Origin: a virus
IMG/VR virus record: IMGVR_UViG_3300005617_000284
Location: 1 to 26,921 of that record
DNA: 26,921 nucleotides
Reading direction: 5' to 3' (one strand)
Positions 5,573 through 12,515 of the stretch are shown here, piece after piece; position 1 is the first letter of the stretch, and each line of letters begins with the position of its first letter. The notes beneath the pieces are model-generated. The model worked only from the letters and a program-made list of their open reading frames with translations. It did no database searches and was not told the origin of the DNA. The position numbers and the translations under genes are program-made.

Positions 5573-8500
5573 CTACAGCACCTTCTGCCCATTCACCCGA
5601 AGCTCGCCGCCGCCCTGCAGATACGCGCCGAGATAGTTGATGACCTCGGCGCCGATCTCACGCGGATGCGAGCCGACCGCAGCGTTGATCGTGAGGTTGA
5701 CGTTGGTCACCCCGCCGCCGCTTCCGCCGCCCTGCCAGTTCGGGATGACCTTCTCCGTCTGGTAGTTCTCGCCGAAGGAGTAGGTGCGGCCGGATGCGCC
5801 GACACCGAAGATCGGCTCGGTTATGCTGCCGCCATGCTTCATCGCCCAGTGGTCGTGGGCGTTGCCGCCGGCGAAGTTGTGCTGGTTCTCGACGAGGGCC
5901 GAGTACTGGTGGCGGCGGCCGTTCTTGATGTTCAGGCTCTGCCACGGGGTGATCAGCTCACGGGTCGCCGCGAAGTAGTGCGCGTTGACCCACTCGGCGA
6001 GCGCTCTGCTCGGGGCGAAGTCCACCGCCCGGCCAACTGCGTGGTAACTGCGGTTACCGGTGATCGTGATCGCGCCCGGCCGGTAATCGGAGTAGATGCC
6101 GATGCCCGGGAAAGCAGCACGGACAACCCGCTCCATCCACTTGTAGCCCGGCCCGCTACCACCGCCCGGCATGGCCGGGATGATCGCGTTGAGCGCCTCC
6201 GCCTTCGACGGAATCCTTGTCATCGCGGCCGAAACGGGGAACGGCCACACCCGGCCCCCGGTGGCGTAGCCAGGCCACTTTCCGGTCTGGTTCATGTAGT
6301 CCAGGCCGCCCGGGTTGGCCGCTTCCAAGCTGCGGCGCGACGACTGCTGGATGACATGCTCGTCGCGGTGAACGACGCCTGCGGGTTCCCATTTCGAGCC
6401 CGGCCCGGTCCAGCCGCCCTCGGCGAACACGCCGCGGTCCTTCGCCGCCTTCGCGTCGCCGGCGAGCGCTCGGGCTGCTGACGTCGAGATCGAGACGCCT
6501 TTCCTCAGGGCGTTCTGCTCGATGTTCAACGCCCGCAGCTTGATCATCGCGGCTTCGTCGCCGGTGACCGACACGTTGGCCCGGTATGGCCCAGCGAAGT
6601 GATTGGCGGCCGTGTACGCCTTGTCGAGGTCTGTCTTCGCCTGCTTCGCGCCCGGGGCCGACGCGTCGGCCGCGTACTTCCCGGCGAACTTGTCGGCCGA
6701 CGTCTTCGCGGTCTTGAACTGCTGCTCGACCTGGGCGATCTGACCCTTGGTCAGTCCGGCCGCCTTCAGGGTGGCCACGAACGCCGGGCTGAGTTTGCCG
6801 TTGAACGCGCTGCTGAGATTGCCGACCGCACCTTGCAACCCCAATGCCGCCTGGGCCAGATCGATGTCAGCGGCGCGCGCCTCGTCACTCTTACGACCGT
6901 GCGCCTTGACGGCGTCGGTGTAGGCCTTCTGCGCGTCTTTGAGCTTCTTCTGCGCGTCGATCAGCGCGAACATCGGGTCGGTTTCGGCCTTCAGGGTGGA
7001 GAACAGGGCGCCGAGCGCCTCCCGCTCACCCCGAGCCGCGCCGGCAACGGCATCGGCAGTTGACTTGTACTTCTCCTGGCCCGCCGCGCCGATAGCCAGC
7101 GCTGAGTTCAGGTCGCCGACTTTGCCGGTCGTGGATTTGCTGGCGTTTCCAGCGGTTTCGACGGCGGCGGCGTACTGGGGGAACTGCTTGCGGAACTCCT
7201 CCATCGACACCTTGCCGGTGGCGAGTTGGGAGGCGAGCGCCTGGAAGGCCTGGTTCGCGGCGGTGGCGTTGCCGCTGGACACCATCTGGGCCAGCGCCGC
7301 GTCGACAGATGCGATCCGCTCCCTCGTCTGGGTGAGCGAATCGTTGGCGCCCTTGAGACCTGGAACAATCGATTCCAGGCCACCCTGGATGTTACGGGCC
7401 CACGTGCTCTTCCCGCCGGTGTCGGCGACCAGGTCAAAGGTCTTCTTGAGGTCGCCCAGATTGTCGCCGAGCACGCGGGATGTCTCACCTGCGGTCTGTC
7501 CGGTCTGGGCGTACTTCTGCAGGCCGACGGCCAGCGCGTCGATCTGCGGATTCAGGTCTTTCTGGAAATGACCGATGACCTCGCCTGCGACCTGCAGGGC
7601 GGCGAACACGATACTCGCCTTGCCTGCGGCGCCGGCGAGTTTGCCCATGCTCGCCGAAGCGCGCTCGCCCACCGGCCCCATGGCTTCCAGTTCTGCCCGC
7701 ACCTCAGCCGTCTGCTTGCGCAGCTTGACCCACCCGGCGCCCAGCACCAGGGCAGCACCACCGACGCCCGCCAGGACGGTGATGGTGCTGCCGACGAACG
7801 GCGGCAGCGACGCGAACGCGTTCACCAGTTCGTTGACCGACTTGACCAGGATGCGTATGCCGCCATTCGCGCCGGAACCGGACTGGATCGCGAGAGTCTC
7901 GATCGAGCCCTTCAGTCGCTCGAGATCGCCGGCCAGGTTGTCGGTCTGGATCTGGGCGGTCTTCGCTGCGTACCCGGCATCGTCGACGGCTGACCGCCAC
8001 TTCTTCACGCCATCGGCGCCATCGGAGTACAAGACCGAGGCAGCGCGGATCGCGTCGTTGCCGAACAGCTGCCCGAGCGCCTGCTGCCGCTGCGCATCCG
8101 TCAGCCCCTTGAGCCGGGTCTGCAGCACCTGGGCGACACCCGAGATCCCGATGAACTTGCCCTGTGCGTCGTAGAACGAGATGCCGAGGTCGTTCATCAG
8201 GTCGCGGGTCTGCTTCGACGGGTTCGCGATCGCCAGCAGCATCGTCTTGAACGACGTCCCAGCGTCGGAGCCCAGCAGGCCCGCCGAAGCGAACTCCGCC
8301 AGCGCGCCAGTGGTGTCTTCGATGCTCAGCCCGAACTGCGAGGCGACGAGACCGCTCTGATTCAGCGCCGCGCCCATGTCGTGGACGGAGCCCTGGGCCT
8401 TGCCCGCGCCGGCGGCGAGTAGGTCGGCGATGTGCGGGATGTCCTTGCCGGACAGCTTGAACTGCGTCATGGCGCTGGCCGCGGTCTCGGCCGCTTCGCC

Positions 8501-8950
8501 GACGGACAGTTGCCCAGCCGCGGCGAGAGACAGCGCGCCCTTGAGCCCGCCGTTGAGCACGTCCGCCGTCGATACGCCCGCCTTGGACAGCTCGGTAATT
8601 GCGTCGGCGGCCTGCGTCGCCGAGTATTGCGTGTCCTTGCCCGCCTGCAGGGCGGCTGCACGGAGAGCGCCGAGATCCTTGACGGTGCCGCCCGAACCGA
8701 GGATCGCGGCGTGCACACCGGACATCGCCTTGTCGAAATCGGCGCTCATCTTCAGAGCCCCGACCGCCAGACCTGCCAGGCCTATACCGGCGATTCCCGC
8801 CGCGTCGGCAATCTTGTCGAGCTTGCCGCGCTGGGCCGCCTTGTCGAGCTTGCCCTGAAAGTCCTTCGTCGCCGCGCCGGCCCGGCCGAGCGCTGAGGTG
8901 TATTGGGAGATGTCAGCGGTGAGCTTCACTCCTACGGTGCGCAGCGCCAC
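5573..8950 (-). CDS. Tape measure protein with M15-like peptidase domain
   Basis: The protein has 1125 residues. Residues about 65-270 are a TP901-type tape measure core (ADFDKAMSGVHAAILGSGG; QAADAITELSKAGVS; AFASAGLLGSD-type segments). A hydrophobic segment near residues 380-402 (STITVLAGVGGAALVLGAG) may insert in the host membrane. Long Ala/Lys/Gln helical parts follow. Residues about 925-1045 carry an M15-like zinc peptidase signature: SYHAVGRAVDF with His970 and Asp977, and AHDHW with His1034. The C-terminus is Gly-rich, then a short beta part. The protein sets tail length (roughly 1.5 angstrom per residue predicts about 170 nm) and probably trims peptidoglycan during DNA entry. GTG start, 3 nt after the upstream stop. 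Family assignment is firm; the peptidase specificity is not. Confidence 0.92.
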   Translation of the reverse strand: MALRTVGVKLTADISQYTSALGRAGAATKDFQGKLDKAAQRGKLDKIADAAGIAGIGLAGLAVGALKMSADFDKAMSGVHAAILGSGGTVKDLGALRAAALQAGKDTQYSATQAADAITELSKAGVSTADVLNGGLKGALSLAAAGQLSVGEAAETAASAMTQFKLSGKDIPHIADLLAAGAGKAQGSVHDMGAALNQSGLVASQFGLSIEDTTGALAEFASAGLLGSDAGTSFKTMLLAIANPSKQTRDLMNDLGISFYDAQGKFIGISGVAQVLQTRLKGLTDAQRQQALGQLFGNDAIRAASVLYSDGADGVKKWRSAVDDAGYAAKTAQIQTDNLAGDLERLKGSIETLAIQSGSGANGGIRILVKSVNELVNAFASLPPFVGSTITVLAGVGGAALVLGAGWVKLRKQTAEVRAELEAMGPVGERASASMGKLAGAAGKASIVFAALQVAGEVIGHFQKDLNPQIDALAVGLQKYAQTGQTAGETSRVLGDNLGDLKKTFDLVADTGGKSTWARNIQGGLESIVPGLKGANDSLTQTRERIASVDAALAQMVSSGNATAANQAFQALASQLATGKVSMEEFRKQFPQYAAAVETAGNASKSTTGKVGDLNSALAIGAAGQEKYKSTADAVAGAARGEREALGALFSTLKAETDPMFALIDAQKKLKDAQKAYTDAVKAHGRKSDEARAADIDLAQAALGLQGAVGNLSSAFNGKLSPAFVATLKAAGLTKGQIAQVEQQFKTAKTSADKFAGKYAADASAPGAKQAKTDLDKAYTAANHFAGPYRANVSVTGDEAAMIKLRALNIEQNALRKGVSISTSAARALAGDAKAAKDRGVFAEGGWTGPGSKWEPAGVVHRDEHVIQQSSRRSLEAANPGGLDYMNQTGKWPGYATGGRVWPFPVSAAMTRIPSKAEALNAIIPAMPGGGSGPGYKWMERVVRAAFPGIGIYSDYRPGAITITGNRSYHAVGRAVDFAPSRALAEWVNAHYFAATRELITPWQSLNIKNGRRHQYSALVENQHNFAGGNAHDHWAMKHGGSITEPIFGVGASGRTYSFGENYQTEKVIPNWQGGGSGGGVTNVNLTINAAVGSHPREIGAEVINYLGAYLQGGGELRVNGQKVL

Positions 8951-8953
8951 AAC

Positions 8954-9325
8954 TCACCTCTCCCGGATCGTGGTGCCCCACAGGCGGGCGTTGGCGTTGC
9001 GGAGCGGCTTCTTGCCGTCGTCGGTCAGGCTGTTGACGGTCTCTTCGATCGCTCGGGTCGCCCGGCACATCGACTGGTCGACCGCGAACTGCGGACCCGT
9101 CGCCTCGTCGGAGGTGCACACATCGAGCGGCCGCCCGCATTTCGGGCACAGGCCCTCGCGGTAGATGACCAGGGCGATCAGCTCGGCCCGGTCCTGCTCG
9201 GTGTACAGGGGCTCCCGGGTCGTCACCGACCGGACGAGGCGGCCCCGCCGGTACTCGTACTCGGTGACCTCGGCCGGTTCACGCCCGTCGAGCCGCGACG
9301 GAGGGACGCCTTGCCGCTCGGCCAC
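8954..9325 (-). CDS. Tail assembly chaperone, downstream (frameshifted) part
   Basis: Read from the GTG at 9325 it has 123 residues: a charged N-terminus, EYEYRRGRLVRSVTTREPLY, a helix TEQDRAELIALVIYREGLCP, a CPKCGRPLDVC metal-like motif, and a helical end with LTDDGKKPLRNANARLWG. Its position between the first chaperone and the tape measure gene matches the gpT-like partner of long-tailed phages. Its frame is -1 to the upstream gene and is open without stop back to the CCCTTTC site at 9373-9379, so most of the functional product may be a fusion of about 310 residues. Independent initiation at the GTG 2 nt after the upstream TAG is also possible, but no clear ribosome site is present, which favours frameshifting. 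Confidence 0.72.
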   Translation of the reverse strand: MAERQGVPPSRLDGREPAEVTEYEYRRGRLVRSVTTREPLYTEQDRAELIALVIYREGLCPKCGRPLDVCTSDEATGPQFAVDQSMCRATRAIEETVNSLTDDGKKPLRNANARLWGTTIRER

Positions 9326-9327
9326 TT

Positions 9328-9885
9328 CTACTCGGCGGCGGAAGCCCGCATCAGCTCCGAGGCGTCTGACGAGAAAGGGATATCCACGTCACCCCGGTTG
9401 AGGTACCAGGCCGCGCCGGCCAGATCCTCGAACTGGTTCTCGGTGAGCGTGTCCATGAGCTGTAACCAGGTCTCGTCGTCGAGTTCTGGGTCAACGATGC
9501 AGAGGCGAGTCAGCGGCTCGAATCCGGTTTCGATGTTGAAGCCGTAGACCAGGTCTTCGCGCTTGGGCTCGTTCTTGTCGTCGAGCCGGATCGGGTACTC
9601 GGCCTTGAACGCGCGGAACTTCGGCGCCGGCAGAGCGCGGAGCCGGAACTCGGCGACGCTGCCCTGCATCTCGGCTTCGAGGGCCTGGATGCGTTCGGCG
9701 ATCTCGGCGGTTCCGTTGCCTGCCAGGCTGTTGCCTGGCCGCTTCTTGGCCTTCTCGAGCTCGCGTTCGGCTGCCTGATGGTCGGCGACCAGGTCGCCGC
9801 GTAGGCAGATCTCGACGGTGCGCTCGGGCAGCTTCGCTCCGGCGAGCATCGCCTTGAAGTTCTTCAGGGTGGCCTTGCCGCTCAT
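9328..9885 (-). CDS. Tail assembly chaperone, upstream part (gpG-like)
   Basis: This 185-residue, mostly helical, acidic protein starts MSGKATLKNFKAMLAGAKLP. It has a helical hairpin around residues 30-80 (HQAAERELEKAKKRP; AEIAERIQALEAEMQGSVAE) and a conserved-looking RALPAPKFRAFKAEYP. Its C-terminal part is LTENQFEDLAGAAWYLNRGD. It precedes the tape measure gene by one gene, the classic chaperone location. These proteins bind the tape measure protein and recruit tail tube subunits. It starts with ATG overlapping the upstream stop (ATGA) and ends in TAG 2 nt before the next GTG. A slippery CCCTTTC lies 14 codons before its stop. Confidence 0.8.
   Translation of the reverse strand: MSGKATLKNFKAMLAGAKLPERTVEICLRGDLVADHQAAERELEKAKKRPGNSLAGNGTAEIAERIQALEAEMQGSVAEFRLRALPAPKFRAFKAEYPIRLDDKNEPKREDLVYGFNIETGFEPLTRLCIVDPELDDETWLQLMDTLTENQFEDLAGAAWYLNRGDVDIPFSSDASELMRASAAE
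9373..9379 (-). other. Candidate programmed -1 frameshift site CCCTTTC
   Basis: On the minus strand the heptamer C-CCT-TTC has the X-XXY-YYZ form in the reading frame of the upstream chaperone (Pro170-Phe171). A -1 slip puts the ribosome in the frame of the gene ending at 8954, with no stop between; the new residues are LVRRLGADAGFRRRVE, then the known downstream protein. The shifted frame matches by coordinate arithmetic. A downstream stimulatory structure was not resolved. Confidence 0.6.
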
Positions 9886-10121
9886 CGGTGCGTCACCACC
9901 GTCTCGACGATCGTCGGGCTCGCTCCCTGTGCATTGGTGCGGATGCGCCGGACAGTGATGCGGTCCGGTGTCACCTCGACCGAGTGCAGGTCGGGCGCGT
10001 CGAAGCCGAGCGCGTTCAGTAGGTCGCGCACCTGGTCGATGTCAAGGCTCGTCTCGCCGAGCACGGGGTCGTAATGCAGCGTCCAGCCGCATCCACAGGA
10101 TCCAGTCGCCACGCCGGTCAC
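9882..10121 (-). CDS. Small hypothetical protein between tail tube and chaperone genes
   Basis: With the GTG at 10121 (GTGA overlap with the upstream stop) the product has 79 residues; a GTG at 10139 would add six residues and a 22-bp overlap. It contains a small Cys pair in GSCGCGWTLHYDP, a helix IDQVRDLLNALGFDAPDL, and a beta part VEVTPDRITVRRIRT ending VETVVTHR. No family is recognised. Both neighbours are overlapped, so it is co-translated with them. It may be a small tail assembly factor or an unrelated passenger gene. Confidence 0.55.
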   Translation of the reverse strand: MTGVATGSCGCGWTLHYDPVLGETSLDIDQVRDLLNALGFDAPDLHSVEVTPDRITVRRIRTNAQGASPTIVETVVTHR

Positions 10122-10504
10122 CGCCCGCACGTCGGGCACTTGGCGTCCAGGTACTTCTGGACGATCAGCGGCGGCGGCACCTTCATCGGCTTGGTGATGG
10201 TGGTTTCTTCGAGCCGGTTCGCGCCGTAGCGGATGACGAGACCACCGACGCCGTCCTTAGGTGCAACGCGGACACGCACGCGGGTGGTGATCGTGTGCCC
10301 GCCGAGCGGCGTGCCATCGCCGTCTCGGTAGCTGCAATCCGGGCGCTCATCGGCTGGCACGAGCGCCGGGTCGATGCCGTTGTCACGCAGCCAGTCACAG
10401 ATGGCGGTGCGGAGCTCAGGGTGGGCGTTGGGTTCTCCGTGACCGAGGGCGACGAATTCCCCGACATCGGCCTTGAGGGTCACTTTTACTTCACGACTTG
10501 CCAC
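10118..10504 (-). CDS. Hypothetical protein with C-terminal CPTCGR
   Basis: The 128-residue protein has the N-terminus VASREVKVTLKADVGEFVAL, then a helix with HPELRTAICDWLRDNGIDP, a basic beta region TITTRVRVRVAPKDGVGG, and ends DAKCPTCGR, half of a zinc ribbon. The GTG at 10504 is well placed behind AGGAGAG (3 nt gap AAC). It is the first gene after the terminator and large hairpin downstream of the major tail gene, so its expression is probably reduced compared with the tube protein. Function not recognised; it and the next gene form a two-gene insert between tube and chaperones. Confidence 0.6.
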   Translation of the reverse strand: MASREVKVTLKADVGEFVALGHGEPNAHPELRTAICDWLRDNGIDPALVPADERPDCSYRDGDGTPLGGHTITTRVRVRVAPKDGVGGLVIRYGANRLEETTITKPMKVPPPLIVQKYLDAKCPTCGR

Positions 10505-10534
10505 GTTCTCTCCTACCCGAACGTCCCGAACTGA

Positions 10535-10571
10535 GTGCCCGGCCGCCGGTTCGGGAGCGGCGGCCGGGCAC
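10535..10571. repeat. 13-bp perfect inverted repeat hairpin
   Basis: GTGCCCGGCCGCC (10535-10547) and GGCGGCCGGGCAC (10559-10571) pair perfectly around an 11-nt loop. It lies right after the T-tract terminator in the minus direction. It may be a second stage of termination, an RNA-stability element or a regulatory hairpin before the ribosome site of the next gene. Confidence 0.7.
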
Positions 10572-10572
10572 G

Positions 10573-10595
10573 AAAAAACCGCCCCGAGAGGCGGC
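10573..10595 (-). terminator. Intrinsic terminator after the major tail gene
   Basis: On the minus strand a GC stem (GGCGG/CCGCC arms at 10590-10594 and 10579-10583) is followed by six T residues (10578-10573). It is 19 nt past the stop of the major tail protein gene and is the only hairpin in the window with a true T-run. It would cut expression of downstream tail genes relative to the abundant tube protein. Confidence 0.8.
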
Positions 10596-10613
10596 GTCTG
10601 GTTGGGTTGCGGA

Positions 10614-11108
10614 TCAGGCGACGGCGGCGCGCAGCGACGGGCCGGTGCCGGCGGCACCCGCGGTGATCTTGATCGGCAGCTCGTACCGCTCGACCGAGTT
10701 GGGCTCCGGGTCCATGCGCGCGACCTCGGCGATCAGCGCCGGGTACACCTCGACCGCCTGGGCCGACGCCCAGGCGGTCGACTGGGTGACCGAGCGGCGG
10801 ATCACCAGAAAGCCCGCGGTATCGCGAACCAGGGTGGTGAAGATCGTGTCGGTGCCCGACTGCTTCTTCAGCCGAAGTCGGCTGTTCGAGAACGAGCTCC
10901 GGCCGTTGACCACGGCGTTGAACGTCGAGGCCAGCGACGACACGTCCACATCGGCAGTGTCCGGCTGGAACCCGGACAGGCCGTCGGCGGTCAGCGTCGC
11001 CGTCAGGTCAATGCCCGCGTTCAGCTCGCTCGTGGTCGGGGCGTTCTGGTTGCTGATGCTGGTGACCCAGTACACCCTGGTCTTGCCATCAGCGGTGATG
11101 TCCGGCAT
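10614..11108 (-). CDS. Major tail (tube) protein
   Basis: This 164-residue beta-rich protein begins MPDITADGKTRVYWVTSISN and has SELNAGIDLTATLTADGLSG, a typical start of actinophage tail-tube proteins. It continues with RSSFSNSRLRLKKQSGTDT and DTAGFLVIRRSV and ends PSLRAAVA. Size, order (two genes after the tail terminator group, before the chaperones) and the following strong terminator all fit the tube subunit. The ATG at 11108 has AAGGAG within the end of the preceding gene, a strong site befitting an abundant protein. It assembles with the tape measure protein and chaperones into the tail tube. Confidence 0.85.
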   Translation of the reverse strand: MPDITADGKTRVYWVTSISNQNAPTTSELNAGIDLTATLTADGLSGFQPDTADVDVSSLASTFNAVVNGRSSFSNSRLRLKKQSGTDTIFTTLVRDTAGFLVIRRSVTQSTAWASAQAVEVYPALIAEVARMDPEPNSVERYELPIKITAGAAGTGPSLRAAVA

Positions 11109-11112
11109 CTAC

Positions 11113-11469
11113 CTACTCCTTCTTGTCGCCGCTGGTGGCGGACTTGGCGGGCTTGGGCGCCGGCGTTTCCGCCGGGGCGGTCTCCTCGATGACCGGCCAG
11201 TGCGCCGTCGCGGCATTCACCGGATTCGGCGGCGCTCCGGGTGTCCAGCCGCGGCCGGTCCAGGCGTCGAGTTGCGCGGCTTCCCAGGCCATCCGGGCTG
11301 CGCCGAGGTCGGGGTTCTCGTTGCGCATCCAGACGAAGTCGTGCCGGTCCGGCGCGGTCGCCTCGGACCAGCCGTGTACGCGCTGCCAGCGGTCACGCTC
11401 GTCGAGGCCCTCGACCAGGGCCCGCGTGCCGTCGGCGTCGGCGATCCAGTAGCTCTGCTTGTCGGCCAC
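11113..11469 (-). CDS. Conserved tail-region hypothetical protein
   Basis: The 118-residue protein has a compact N-terminal domain of about 75 residues. That domain includes ADADGTRALVEGLDERDRWQ, VHGWSEATAPD, DFVWMRNENPDLGAARMAWE and AWTGRGWTPG. A Pro/Ala/Lys-rich flexible tail follows, ending KSATSGDKKE. Proteins of this look are common directly before actinophage major tail genes, but no function is known to me. GTG start 1 nt after the preceding stop. The flexible tail may be a linker or an interaction tail. Confidence 0.68.
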   Translation of the reverse strand: MADKQSYWIADADGTRALVEGLDERDRWQRVHGWSEATAPDRHDFVWMRNENPDLGAARMAWEAAQLDAWTGRGWTPGAPPNPVNAATAHWPVIEETAPAETPAPKPAKSATSGDKKE

Positions 11470-11470
11470 G

Positions 11471-11809
11471 TCAGACCCTCTTCAGTTCGTAGGTGACACC
11501 GGTGAGTGCGCCGGAGAACGTCACGGTCGCCAGGCCGGTCGCCGGATTCACGGCGGAGTTCGGGATCAACGTCTCCCGCGTGCCGGTGGCCGGGGCTGCC
11601 AGCGTCGGCGGCGATCCCGCGTTGGCCGAGGGCGTCGTGCCGGGATCGAGGACGACCACGTTCGTCGCGGTGCCGGTCGTGATGACCCGCAGCAGCACGC
11701 CCGCCGGGCCGAAGCTCGACTGGGCGATCGTGTCCGAGGCGGATGGCGTGATGGCGGCAGGCGTGCTCAGTGCACCCGCGCTGACGGTTTGTGAAGCCTG
11801 GAGCGCCAC
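11471..11809 (-). CDS. Beta-rich virion protein, decoration-like
   Basis: This 112-residue protein is built of Ala, Thr, Ser, Val and Gly with almost no charge. It begins VALQASQTVSAGALSTPAAI, followed by TPSASDTIAQSSFGPAG, VLLRVITTGTATNVVVLDPG, and ends GALTGVTYELKRV. The pattern resembles small head-decoration or head-fibre domains with one beta sandwich. The GTG at 11809 is chosen because AAGGGGG lies 7-8 nt upstream; the frame upstream overlaps the promoter of the plus-strand gene and looks non-coding. Location before the tail tube gene also allows a tail surface role. Confidence 0.6.
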   Translation of the reverse strand: MALQASQTVSAGALSTPAAITPSASDTIAQSSFGPAGVLLRVITTGTATNVVVLDPGTTPSANAGSPPTLAAPATGTRETLIPNSAVNPATGLATVTFSGALTGVTYELKRV

Positions 11810-11827
11810 GCGGCGCACCCCCTTATT

Positions 11828-11850
11828 GGACAGAAATCGGACAGGAAATC
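11828..11850. repeat. Adjacent direct repeat GGACAG(G)AAATC
   Basis: GGACAGAAATC (11828-11838) is followed directly by GGACAGGAAATC (11839-11850), two copies differing by one inserted G. It lies in the gap between the minus gene starting at 11809 and the leaderless plus gene at 11902, so it may be a protein-binding site for either direction. Confidence 0.45.
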
Positions 11851-11888
11851 CGCCGAATGACCGACGGTGATCTCTTGCGTGCGCGCCG

Positions 11889-11894
11889 TACCCT
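11889..11894 (+). promoter_or_regulatory. TACCCT -10 box of a leaderless gene
   Basis: TACCCT matches TANNNT and ends 7 nt (GCGGGGC) before the ATG at 11902, the same architecture as at 327 and 4044. There is no normally spaced ribosome site before the ATG. No clear -35. Confidence 0.5.
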
Positions 11895-11901
11895 GCGGGG
11901 C

Positions 11902-12078
11902 ATGGCATCGACGAGCGCAGAATCCCGCTGGCGGCTATCCAGCGTCGGTAACCGAGTGATGTGGGCGGTCGTGGCCGCATTCCTGACCTGGCTCGTCTTC
12001 CACGGCGCGGTACTGCCCATCGCCGTAGGCCTGGTGGTCTTCGCGGTCCTGACTGCGGTCGTCGCTTCCCGGCGCTAG
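11902..12078 (+). CDS. 58-residue two-helix membrane protein, moron-like
   Basis: A polar start MASTSAESRWRLSSVGNRV is followed by two adjacent hydrophobic helices at about residues 19-35 (VMWAVVAAFLTWLVF) and 38-54 (VLPIAVGLVVFAVLTAVV). The protein ends in ASRR, a membrane hairpin with basic ends. It is on the plus strand inside the minus tail operon; its TAG overlaps the TAG of the convergent tail terminator gene in a shared CTAG (12075-12078). A TACCCT box 7 nt before the ATG indicates its own leaderless transcript. A membrane moron in a lysogen could act in superinfection exclusion; this is inference from size and context only. Confidence 0.65.
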   Translation: MASTSAESRWRLSSVGNRVMWAVVAAFLTWLVFHGAVLPIAVGLVVFAVLTAVVASRR

Positions 12079-12515
12079 CTCGAGGTCGCGGTCCACCCGT
12101 AAAGGTCGACCTGGTCGAAGACCGCCACGCCTGGGATCTCTTCGTTGCGCTGCGGCGGCTGGCCCTCGATCCAGCGGACCGGGTTGCATGAATAGCCCGC
12201 CACCGTGAGCGTCTGGTCCAGCACCGCGGCCCGGACCCGGCCGGCCACCGCCCGCGCCGCCCGCGCGCCTTCCGGGTCAGCGCCGACGCAGTGCACGATG
12301 GCCCGGGCGTTGATGACCGTGCTGGTCAGCGTTAGTGACAGCCACTCGGGCGCGGTGAGCCCGTCCGGTGTCTCGATCGAGAAGTAGACGAGCGCGTACG
12401 GCGCAGTACCGCCGTCGTCGACCTTGCCGTCGTAGACGACCAGCGACGGTGAACCTGCAGCGGCACGGACCAGCGTCAGGAAAGCGTCGCAGTGGTCCTG
12501 GATCGGCCAGCTCAC
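12075..12515 (-). CDS. Tail terminator protein
   Basis: The 146-residue alpha/beta protein begins VSWPIQDHCDAFLTLVRAAA, then PSLVVYDGKVDDGGTAPYAL, with central TLTSTVINARAIVHCVGADP, helix ARAARAVAGRVRAAVLDQ and ending VFDQVDLYGWTATSS. Order after head closure and gp10-like genes, and this N-terminal helix-sheet-helix layout (as in lambda gpU and HK97-type tail terminators), support the call. It caps the tail tube and joins it to the head. The GTG at 12515 overlaps the upstream stop (GTGA). Its stop overlaps the convergent plus-strand gene. Confidence 0.72.
   Translation of the reverse strand: MSWPIQDHCDAFLTLVRAAAGSPSLVVYDGKVDDGGTAPYALVYFSIETPDGLTAPEWLSLTLTSTVINARAIVHCVGADPEGARAARAVAGRVRAAVLDQTLTVAGYSCNPVRWIEGQPPQRNEEIPGVAVFDQVDLYGWTATSS

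Noticed and set aside
5498-6481. Plus-strand open frame opposite the tape measure peptidase region
   Set aside because: The minus frame has clear zinc motifs; the plus frame has no domain.
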